This document shows, in pieces, positions 1 through 5,953 of a stretch of 6,314 nt of DNA. The notes below the pieces were generated by a model. The model saw nothing but the letters and a program-made list of their open reading frames with translations, was not told the DNA's origin and did no database searches. The DNA comes from Gammaproteobacteria bacterium. Lineage in GTDB: Bacteria; Pseudomonadota; Gammaproteobacteria; S144-34. The stretch lies in NCBI GenBank assembly GCA_015494165.1, contig WGBS01000142.1, positions 1 to 6,314 of the forward strand, given 5' to 3'. Position 1 is the first letter of the stretch. Each line of letters begins with the position of its first letter. The position numbers and the translations under genes were made by a program.

Positions 1-1172
1 GTGTTGCGCGCGCCGCCGCCCACGGTCCACACGCGGCGCACCCGCGGGGCGCCGAGCTCGGCGAGCAGGGCATAGCCGCGCGCCTCGATACGGGCGATGC
101 CCTCGAGCAGCCCGTGCAGGAAGCGCGCGTCGTCGTCCGGGCGCGGCTCCAGGCGCGGCTGCAGGTGGGGATCGGCGACGGGAAAGCGCTCGCCCGGGGC
201 GGGGAGCGGATAGTAATCGAGACCGCTCGACCGGTCCGGGTCGATGCGCGCCGAGAGCGCCGAGAGCGCCGCCGCGTCGAAGAAGCGTGCGAGCACCGCG
301 CCGCCCGCGTTGGAGGCCCCGCCCGCGAGCCACAGCCCGCCCACGCGATGGCTGTAGACCCCGTGCGGCGGCGAGGACACGGGCCGCGGGGAGAGCAGCT
401 TCAGCGCGAGCGTGCTGCCGAGGCTGGTCACGGCATCGCCCGGCCGCGCCGCGGGCGTGGCGAGGAAGCCTGCGACGCCGTCGGTGGTGCCCGCGTGGAC
501 CACGGCTTCCGGCGGCAAGCCGAGCGCCGCGGCGGCGTCCGCATCGAGCGGGCCGAGCGGCGTGCCCGCGGGCACCACGCGCGGAAGCAGCCGGCGCGGG
601 ACGCCCAGCGCGTCGAGCCACGCCGGCCATTCGCGCCGCACCGGGTCCCAGCCGAGCTTGAGGGCGTTGTTCTCGTCGGCCACCCCCCAGCGGCCCGTGA
701 GGCGCCCGGCGATCCAGTCCGCCGGGTGCAGGGCGTGGGCCGTCCCGGGCGGAAGGTCCGCGGCGATCCGCGCAAGGAGCTTGGCGAGGCTGGAGCCCGC
801 CCCATGGGCGCCGGAGTCCGGCGGCGCGACGCGGGCGATGCGCCGAGCGGCCTCGGCGCCACGGCGGTCGTCGTAGAGCCAGGCGGGGCCGAGGGGCGTG
901 CCCGCGCGGTCGGCGAGCAGCAGGGTGCCCGAGGTGCCGTCCACGGCGATGCGGGCGACGGCGCGGCGCACGCCTTCCGGCAGCGCACGCACGGCCTCCG
1001 CGAGGGCCTCCCACCAGTCCTCGGGCGCCTGCTCGCTCGCCGCGCCCTCGCGGCGGGGCGGCGGCAGCGCGCGCTCCGCCTGCGCCCGCGCAGCCTCGCG
1101 CGCCGGGTCCCAGGCCAGGACGCGGCAGCCGGAGGTGCCGAGGTCGATCCCGAGGGCGAGGCCGCCGCTCAC
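1..1172 (-). CDS. FGGY-family carbohydrate kinase, D-ribulokinase-like (C-terminus cut by window edge)
   Basis: The product is predicted to phosphorylate a sugar or polyol with ATP in the cytoplasm. The frame is open from a GTG at 1172 to the window edge, giving 390 codons; the family is usually about 420-500 residues, so only the end is missing. Visible landmarks are the N-terminal phosphate-binding motif GIDLGTSGCR (residues 8-17), DGTSGTLLL (78-86), HPADWIAGRLTG (149-160), AGTTDG with the likely catalytic Asp231 (227-232), the second phosphate motif SLGSTLALKLL (250-260), GGASNAGG (284-291) and the start of the adenosine motif VGGGARN (384-390). The DGTSG and SLGSTLALKLLS wording recalls plant/cyanobacterial D-ribulose kinases (XK-1 type) more than xylulokinase or glycerol kinase, but this is from memory and the substrate is inferred. 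The GTG is chosen because the phosphate motif follows immediately and the codon overlaps the queF stop (GTGA). A GAGGT lies 12 bases upstream, inside queF. Family assignment is secure; substrate is not. Confidence 0.9.
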   Translation of the reverse strand, partial: MSGGLALGIDLGTSGCRVLAWDPAREAARAQAERALPPPRREGAASEQAPEDWWEALAEAVRALPEGVRRAVARIAVDGTSGTLLLADRAGTPLGPAWLYDDRRGAEAARRIARVAPPDSGAHGAGSSLAKLLARIAADLPPGTAHALHPADWIAGRLTGRWGVADENNALKLGWDPVRREWPAWLDALGVPRRLLPRVVPAGTPLGPLDADAAAALGLPPEAVVHAGTTDGVAGFLATPAARPGDAVTSLGSTLALKLLSPRPVSSPPHGVYSHRVGGLWLAGGASNAGGAVLARFFDAAALSALSARIDPDRSSGLDYYPLPAPGERFPVADPHLQPRLEPRPDDDARFLHGLLEGIARIEARGYALLAELGAPRVRRVWTVGGGARN

Positions 1173-1558
1173 GGCAGCCGCACGACCTCGGGCGGCTCCC
1201 AGCCGGGCGCGCGGTGCTCGGCGACGACCGTGGTGTAGATACCGCCGCGCACGTTGAACTCGGCGGTCAGGCGCATGAAGCGCGGCTCGCAGGCGCGCAC
1301 CAGGTCGTCGAGGATGCGGTTGGTGACGTCCTCGTGGAAGTGGCCCTCCTCGCGGTAGGACCAGATGTAGAGCTTGAGCGACTTGAGCTCGACGCAGCGC
1401 CGGTCCGGCACGTACTCGAGGTGGAGGGTGGCGAAGTCGGGCTGGCCCGTGCGCGGGCACAGGCAGGTGAACTCCGGTATCCGGATGCGGATCGTGTAGT
1501 CGCGCTCCGGATAGGGGTTGTCGAAGGTCTCGAGCTGCTTGCTGGGCCGGGTGGGCAT
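1169..1558 (-). CDS. queF: NADPH-dependent 7-cyano-7-deazaguanine (preQ0) reductase, short QueF type
   Basis: QueF reduces the nitrile of preQ0 to the amine preQ1 with two NADPH, the last step before tRNA-guanine transglycosylase inserts the base for queuosine. The protein is 129 residues, the short unimodular (YkvM-like) form, not the roughly 280-residue E. coli form. The catalytic cysteine lies in TCLCPRTGQPDF (31-42): Cys34 forms the thioimide and Asp41 is the proton donor. The NADPH-binding QueF motif is ELKSLKLY (57-64). His75 and Glu76 in GHFHED match the substrate-binding His-Glu pair. The start ATG at 1558 is preferred over an upstream in-frame one at 1633 because MPTRPSKQLETFDNP is the usual QueF beginning and the extra 25 residues look noncoding. 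No clear Shine-Dalgarno precedes it. The residue matching the second disulfide cysteine of the B. subtilis enzyme is valine here (Val78). The stop overlaps the kinase start by four bases; smc is divergent, 172 bp away. Confidence 0.96.
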   Translation of the reverse strand: MPTRPSKQLETFDNPYPERDYTIRIRIPEFTCLCPRTGQPDFATLHLEYVPDRRCVELKSLKLYIWSYREEGHFHEDVTNRILDDLVRACEPRFMRLTAEFNVRGGIYTTVVAEHRAPGWEPPEVVRLP

Positions 1559-1647
1559 CGGGGCTCGCGCGCCATGCGGGGCGAAAGCGCCAGCGTGTAG
1601 GATAGCCGTCTGGAATGCCCCGAGGAACCGCAAGATCTAGTGGCCCG

Positions 1648-1673
1648 ACCATATTAGGGTGCCCTCATATGGT
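1648..1673. promoter_or_regulatory. Imperfect 26-bp palindrome, candidate operator
   Basis: ACCATAT at 1648-1654 is perfectly mirrored by ATATGGT at 1667-1673, and AGGG at 1656-1659 is mirrored by CCCT at 1662-1665, about a common axis between 1660 and 1661. Eleven of thirteen positions per half match; the mismatches are at 1655/1666 and the centre. The outer arms are A+T-rich in an otherwise strongly G+C-rich background, which makes chance less likely and suits a dimeric transcription factor. It lies 90 bp before the queF start and 58 bp before the smc ATG, about 20 bp upstream of the candidate smc -35 box. The sequence does not match a regulator site I recognise. It could instead be an RNA hairpin in a queF leader if transcription starts further up. 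Confidence 0.5.
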
Positions 1674-1693
1674 GGCCGCCGGTCGGAGCGGCC
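1674..1693. repeat. Short GC-rich inverted repeat
   Basis: GGCCGC at 1674-1679 is exactly mirrored by GCGGCC at 1688-1693 around an 8-base spacer. It abuts the larger palindrome on its left and the candidate smc -35 box on its right. Six-base GC-only inverted repeats are common by chance at this base composition, so functional meaning is weak; the placement is what makes it worth recording. Confidence 0.3.
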
Positions 1694-1722
1694 TTGTGCC
1701 GGCGGAGACCGGGCGCTATCTT
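1694..1722 (+). promoter_or_regulatory. Candidate sigma70-like promoter for smc
   Basis: TTGTGC at 1694-1699 and TATCTT at 1717-1722 are separated by the ideal 17 bp. The -35 box keeps the key TTG, and the -10 box matches four of six consensus bases including the first three and the last T. Transcription would begin about 1729-1731, at or next to the smc ATG (1731), and no Shine-Dalgarno lies at a useful distance before that ATG, which fits a leaderless or near-leaderless mRNA. This is a single-site reading by eye; an upstream start is not excluded. Confidence 0.4.
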
Positions 1723-1730
1723 TCGCGACC

Positions 1731-4700
1731 ATGCGCCTGAAGAAGATCCGGCTTGCGGGGTTCAAGTCCTTCGTGGACCCCACCACCATCCAGCTCCCGA
1801 GCGCGCTCGTGGGGATCGTCGGCCCCAACGGCTGCGGCAAGTCGAACGTGATCGACGCCGTGCGCTGGGTGATGGGCGAGACCTCCGCCAGGCACCTGCG
1901 CGGCGACGCCATGGCCGACGTCATCTTCTCGGGCTCGAGCGCGCGCAAGCCGGTCGCCCAGGCATCGGTGGAGCTCGTCTTCGACAACAGCGAGGGCCGG
2001 CTCGGCGGCCCCTACGCCAAGTACGCCGAGATCTCCGTGCGGCGGGTGGTGAGCCGTGACGGCCAGTCGCAGTACTTCCTCAACGGCACGCGCTGCCGGC
2101 GGCGCGACGTGGTCGACGTCTTCCTCGGCACTGGCCTCGGCCCGCGCAGCTACGCCATCATCGAGCAGGGCATGATCAGCCAGCTCGTAGAGGCCAAGCC
2201 CGACGAGCTGCGCGTCTTCGTCGAGGAGGCGGCCGGCATCTCCAAGTACAAGGAGCGCCGGCGCGAGACCGAGAACCGCATCCGCCACACGCGCGAGAAC
2301 CTCGAGCGGCTCAACGACCTGCGCGAGGAGGTGGAGAAGCAGCTGCAGAAGCTGCAGCGCCAGGCGCGCACCGCCGAGCGCTACCGCGAGCTCAGGGCCG
2401 AGGCCGAGCGCGTGGGCGCGGAGCTCCTCGCGCTGCGCCTGCGCGCGCTCGAGGCCGAGCACGCGCAGGCCGCCGCACGCGTGCGCGAGGCCGAGACCGC
2501 GGTGGAGGCGGCGCTCGCGCGCCAGCGGCGCGTGGAGGCCGAGCTCGAAGCGCGCCGCGCCGCCCACGGCGAGGCCCAGGAGGCGCTCTCGGCCGTGCAG
2601 GAGCGCTACTACGAGACCGCGAGCGGGATCAGCCGCATCGAGCAGCGCATCCAGCACCAGCGCGAGCTGCGCGCGCGGCGCGAGCGCGAGCTGGAGGAGG
2701 CGCGCGCGGCGCTGGAGGCGCTGGCGGAGGAGCTCGAAGCCGAGCGCCGTCGCGCCGGGGCCGCGCGCGAGGCGCTCGCGGCGCGCGAGCCCGCGATGCG
2801 CGAGCTCGCCGCGCAGGCCGAGGCCGCCGCGCGCGCGCGGGCCGAGGCGGAGGCTGCGCTCGAGAGCTGGCGCACGCGCTGGGAGGCCTTCCGCGCCGAG
2901 GAGGCGGAGGCCGCGCAGGCGGCGGAGGTCGAGGCCACGCGCATCGAGCACCTGGAGCGCCACGTGGCGAGCCTGGAGGAGCGGCGCGAGCGTACCGCGG
3001 GCGAGCTCGAGGGCGCGCGTGCGGCGGCGGCCGCCGCCGACGAGGCCGAGCGCCTGGGCGAGGCGGTCGCGCGCCTGGAGCGCGAGGCGCGCGAGGCGGA
3101 GACGGCGCTCGGGCGCGTCGAGGAGGAGATCGCTGCGGCGCGCGCGCGCGTCCACGGCCTGGGCGAGGCGCTGGCGCAGGCGCGCGATCGCATGCATGCC
3201 CGCCGCGGCCGCCTCGCCTCCCTCGAGGCGCTGCAGCAGGCGGCGCTCGGCGAGCGCGGAGGCGCCGTGGCCGGTTGGCTCGAGCGCCACGGCCACGCCG
3301 AGGCACGGCGGCTCGCCCACGTGCTGGAGGTCGAGCCTGGCTGGGAGCGTGCCGTCGAGACCGTGCTCGGCGACGTGCTCGAGGCCGTGTGCGTGGACGA
3401 TCCGGATGGCCTGCTCGAAGCGCTCGGCGAGCTCGAGGAGGGTGCGCTGACCGTGCTGCGCGCCGCACCCGCTGCCGGTGCGGACGGCGCGGTGCCGGAA
3501 GGGGATGCCCTGCCCCCGCTCGCCGCGCGGGTGCGCGGACCGGAAGCGGCGCTCGCCTTTCTCGCCGGCGTGCGCGCGGCACCCGACCTGGCCGCGGCGC
3601 TCGCCGCGCGCGCGCGGCTCGCGCCCGGCGAGTCCGTCGTCACGCCCGAGGGCGTGTGGCTGGGGCCGGGCTGGGTGCGCGTGGCGCGCGGCGAGGAGGG
3701 GCGGGCCGGCGTGCTGGCGCGCGAGCGCGAGATCGCGGAGCTGGCGGCGGCGGTGCACGCGGACGAGGAGGAGGCCGCGCGCCTGGAGGCCGAGCTCGCC
3801 GCCGCGCGCGAGCGCCTGGCGGCCGCGGAGGCCGAGCGCGGGCGGCTGCAGGGGCGCGTGACCGAGCTGCACCGCGCCCACGCGGATGCCGCCGCGCGCC
3901 ACGAGGCCGCGCGCAGCCGCGCCGAGGAGGCACGCGCGCGCGTCGCCGCCCTCGAGGCCGAGCTCGCCGAGCTGGAGCGGCGCATCGCGGACGACCGCAC
4001 GGGGCTGGCCGAGGCGCGCGCGCGCCTCGAGGCCCTGGCGGCCGAGCGGGAGCGCCTCGCCGGGGTGCGGGCGGCGCTCGAGGCCGAGCGCGAGCGGGTG
4101 ACGGCGGCGGCGGAGGAGGCGCGCACGCGCGACCAGGCGCTGCGCGCGCGGCGCCACGAGCTCGAGCTCGAGCTCGGGCGCCAGCGCGCGGCGCACGAGG
4201 AGGCCACGCGCAACCTCGAGCGCCTCGAGGCGCAGCGCGCCCAGCTCGAGGCGCGATGCGCCGCGCTCGAGGCGCAGGCGGCCGAGGACGCGAGCCCTCT
4301 CGAGGGCCTGCAGGCCGAGCTCGAGACGCTGCTGGAGCGGCGCGCGGCGGTCGAGCGCGAGCTCGCCGCCGCGCGCGAGGGCCTCGAGGCGCTCGAGAGC
4401 GAGGTGCGGGAGCTGGAGGCCGCGCGCAGCCGCGCCGAGCGGGAGGTGGAGGCCGCGCGCGAGGCGGCGCAGGCCGCGCGCCTCGAGGCCGAGGGGGTGG
4501 CGGTGCGCGCCCAGACCGTGCGCGAGCAGCTCGCCGCCGCCGGCGCCGACGCGGCGGCGCTTCTGGAGGCGCTCCCGGCGGACGCCGACGCCGAGGCCTG
4601 GGAGGCGCGGCTCGCCGAGATCGAGGGCCGCATCGAGCGGCTCGGGCCCATCAACCTCGCCGCCATCGAGGAGCACCGCGAGCAGCTCGAGCGCAAGCGC

Positions 4701-5255
4701 TACCTCGACGCCCAGCACGCCGATGTCACCCAGGCCCTGGAGACGCTCGAGAAGGCGATCCGCAAGATCGACCGCGAGACCCGCGCGCGCTTCAAGGAGA
4801 CCTTCGACCGCGTCAACGCCCACTTCCAGCAGCTCTTTCCGCGCCTGTTCGGGGGCGGCCAGGCGCACCTGGAGCTCACCGAGGACGACCTGCTGAGCGC
4901 GGGCGTGCGGGTCATGGCGCGCCCGCCGGGCAAGCGCATCAGCACCATCCACCTGCTTTCCGGGGGGGAGAAGGCGCTGACGGCGGTGGCGCTGGTCTTC
5001 GCCTTCTTCCAGCTCAACCCCGCGCCCTTCTGCATGCTCGACGAGGTCGACGCGCCCCTCGACGACGCCAACGTGGGCCGCTTCTGCGAGCTCGTGCGCG
5101 AGATGTCGGAGAAGGTGCAGTTCGTCATCATCACCCACAACAAGGTGACGATGGAGCTGGCGCACCAGCTCACGGGCGTGACCATGCACGAGCCCGGCGT
5201 CTCGCGGCTGGTGGCCGTGGACGTGGACGAGGCGGTGCGCCTGGCGGCGAGCTGA
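1731..5255 (+). CDS. smc: Chromosome partition/condensation ATPase SMC
   Basis: SMC dimers, with ScpA and ScpB (not in this window), load on DNA and organise and separate daughter chromosomes by ATP-driven loop formation. The protein is 1174 residues, normal for bacterial SMC. Order: N-terminal head with Walker A GPNGCGKS (31-38), Arg54 in SARHLRG, and the Q-loop IIEQGMI (Gln146); coiled-coil arm about 165-500; hinge about 505-660, ending in the VTPEGVWLGPG to GVLARERE stretch; return arm about 660-1000, ending near LGPINLAAIEEH (from 971); C-terminal head with signature LSGGEK (1076-1081), Walker B MLDEVDAP with Asp1104/Glu1105, D-loop PLDDANV and switch His1136. All ATPase residues are present. 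The ATG at 1731 gives the usual MRLKKIRLAGFKSF beginning; an in-frame GTG at 1659 would add 24 atypical residues from inside the palindrome. The arms are almost wholly Ala, Glu, Arg and Leu, with no lysine between Lys207 and Lys989. zipA follows after 8 bp. Confidence 0.98.
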   Translation: MRLKKIRLAGFKSFVDPTTIQLPSALVGIVGPNGCGKSNVIDAVRWVMGETSARHLRGDAMADVIFSGSSARKPVAQASVELVFDNSEGRLGGPYAKYAEISVRRVVSRDGQSQYFLNGTRCRRRDVVDVFLGTGLGPRSYAIIEQGMISQLVEAKPDELRVFVEEAAGISKYKERRRETENRIRHTRENLERLNDLREEVEKQLQKLQRQARTAERYRELRAEAERVGAELLALRLRALEAEHAQAAARVREAETAVEAALARQRRVEAELEARRAAHGEAQEALSAVQERYYETASGISRIEQRIQHQRELRARRERELEEARAALEALAEELEAERRRAGAAREALAAREPAMRELAAQAEAAARARAEAEAALESWRTRWEAFRAEEAEAAQAAEVEATRIEHLERHVASLEERRERTAGELEGARAAAAAADEAERLGEAVARLEREAREAETALGRVEEEIAAARARVHGLGEALAQARDRMHARRGRLASLEALQQAALGERGGAVAGWLERHGHAEARRLAHVLEVEPGWERAVETVLGDVLEAVCVDDPDGLLEALGELEEGALTVLRAAPAAGADGAVPEGDALPPLAARVRGPEAALAFLAGVRAAPDLAAALAARARLAPGESVVTPEGVWLGPGWVRVARGEEGRAGVLAREREIAELAAAVHADEEEAARLEAELAAARERLAAAEAERGRLQGRVTELHRAHADAAARHEAARSRAEEARARVAALEAELAELERRIADDRTGLAEARARLEALAAERERLAGVRAALEAERERVTAAAEEARTRDQALRARRHELELELGRQRAAHEEATRNLERLEAQRAQLEARCAALEAQAAEDASPLEGLQAELETLLERRAAVERELAAAREGLEALESEVRELEAARSRAEREVEAAREAAQAARLEAEGVAVRAQTVREQLAAAGADAAALLEALPADADAEAWEARLAEIEGRIERLGPINLAAIEEHREQLERKRYLDAQHADVTQALETLEKAIRKIDRETRARFKETFDRVNAHFQQLFPRLFGGGQAHLELTEDDLLSAGVRVMARPPGKRISTIHLLSGGEKALTAVALVFAFFQLNPAPFCMLDEVDAPLDDANVGRFCELVREMSEKVQFVIITHNKVTMELAHQLTGVTMHEPGVSRLVAVDVDEAVRLAAS

Positions 5256-5263
5256 GCCGCGCC

Positions 5264-5953
5264 ATGGAGGCGGCCCTGCGCTGGGTGCTGCTCGCCGCGG
5301 GCCTTGCCCTGGTGGCGGGCATCTGGGCCTGGGGGCTGTGGCGCGAGCGGCGTGCGGCGCGCGAGCGCGTCGCGGCCGCCCGCGCCGCGCGTGCGCGCCT
5401 CGACCCCGCGGAAGCGGAGGCTGCGCTCGCCGCGCTCGAGGCCGAGGCGCGTCGCGGCCTCGGCGCGCGCGCCCCGGCGGCCGCCGACGGCGGACCGGAG
5501 CTCGTGGTGGCCGTGCACGTGGCCGTGCGCGGCTTCGCCGCGGGCCGGGCACGCTCACGCGAGCAATGGTTCCGCGGCCCGGCGCTCGCGCGCGCGCTCG
5601 AGCAGTGCGGGCTGGAGCCCGGGCCGCGCCGCATCTACCATCAGATGGCGCACGGGCGTCCCGTGTTCTCGGTGGCGAGCATGATCGAGCCCGGTCACCT
5701 GGAGCCCCAGGCCGTCGCCGACGAGTCCTTCGCCACGCCCGGGCTCGCGGTGTTCATGACCCTGCCCGGACCGCTCGAGCCGCGCGAGGCCTTCGACCGC
5801 ATGCTGGAGACCGCAAGGCGCCTGGCCGCGCATCTCGACGGCGAGCTCCTCGACGAGCGCCGCAGCGCGCTGACGCCCCAGACCGTCGCCTGGCTGCGCG
5901 AGCGCGTGGCGCAGTGGGCGCTGCGCCACGGCCTGAGGCCGGTCGCGCCATGA
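5264..5953 (+). CDS. zipA: Cell division protein ZipA, short-linker form
   Basis: ZipA is an inner-membrane protein that binds the C-terminal tail of FtsZ, tethers and stabilises the Z ring, and helps recruit later division proteins. The protein is 229 residues against about 328 in E. coli. An N-out transmembrane anchor covers about residues 5-26 and is followed by a basic WRERRAARER stretch. A short Ala/Arg/Glu-rich segment (about 27-78) replaces the long charged and Pro/Gln-rich linker. The FtsZ-binding domain runs from about 79 to 222, with IYHQM (124-128), PVFSVASMIEPG (133-144), TPGLAVFMTLPG (158-169) and ERRSALTPQ (198-206), each aligning with E. coli counterparts such as FSLANMVKPG and TPGVTIFM. 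The ATG at 5264 is the only start that places the anchor at the N-terminus; the frame is also open upstream inside smc but without meaning. There is only a weak GGCGAG 12 bases upstream, so coupling to smc is likely. No lysine or asparagine occurs in the protein. The stop overlaps the ligA start. Confidence 0.94.
   Translation: MEAALRWVLLAAGLALVAGIWAWGLWRERRAARERVAAARAARARLDPAEAEAALAALEAEARRGLGARAPAAADGGPELVVAVHVAVRGFAAGRARSREQWFRGPALARALEQCGLEPGPRRIYHQMAHGRPVFSVASMIEPGHLEPQAVADESFATPGLAVFMTLPGPLEPREAFDRMLETARRLAAHLDGELLDERRSALTPQTVAWLRERVAQWALRHGLRPVAP

Larger units (their letters stand above)
1559..1730. other. Divergent intergenic region between queF and smc
   Basis: This is the only noncoding stretch in the window. 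Both genes start from it, so it must carry the control signals for both directions. It is visibly richer in A+T between about 1595 and 1672 than anything else here. Contents: a 26-bp imperfect palindrome, an adjacent GC-rich inverted repeat, and a candidate smc promoter just before the ATG. No convincing promoter could be fixed for queF: a TATCCT read on the minus strand at 1604-1599 is the best -10, but its -35 partner is poor. Confidence 0.85.

Noticed and set aside
114..1238. A 374-codon plus-strand frame opposite the kinase
   Set aside because: No domain or motif is visible in it, and the minus strand encodes a convincing FGGY kinase over the same DNA.
1599..1627. Possible queF promoter on the minus strand: TATCCT (1604-1599) with TTCCTC (1627-1622), 17 bp apart
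   Set aside because: The -35 half matches consensus poorly and no other evidence fixes it, so it was not listed as a feature.
1559..1633. An upstream in-frame ATG for queF at 1633 adding 25 residues
   Set aside because: Short QueF proteins normally begin close to the PSKxLETF segment, and the extra residues look like translated leader DNA.
1659..1730. An upstream in-frame GTG start for smc at 1659
   Set aside because: It would add 24 residues absent from the usual SMC beginning, lies inside the palindrome, and has no ribosome site; MRLKKIRLAGFKSF from 1731 is the normal start.
4158..4175. Three tandem GAGCTC copies inside smc
   Set aside because: They encode Glu-Leu-Glu-Leu-Glu-Leu (residues 810-815) in the coiled-coil arm with the preferred codons GAG and CTC; codon preference explains them.
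5207..5214. GCTGGTGG, identical to the E. coli Chi octamer
   Set aside because: A single GC-rich octamer is expected by chance at this composition, and Chi sequences differ between lineages; no enrichment can be shown from one copy.
1716..5558. A 1280-codon open frame on the minus strand opposite smc and early zipA
   Set aside because: It mirrors smc codon by codon. GC-biased third positions remove stops from the opposite strand. Its translation is Arg/Leu/Ala/Gly-rich with no recognisable domain, while smc on the plus strand has every ATPase motif.
3275..5953. An 892-codon plus-strand frame that ends with the zipA frame
   Set aside because: The part before 5264 lies inside smc and translates to Arg/Gly/Ala-rich low-complexity sequence. 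ZipA needs its membrane anchor at the N-terminus, which the ATG at 5264 supplies; no fusion is implied.
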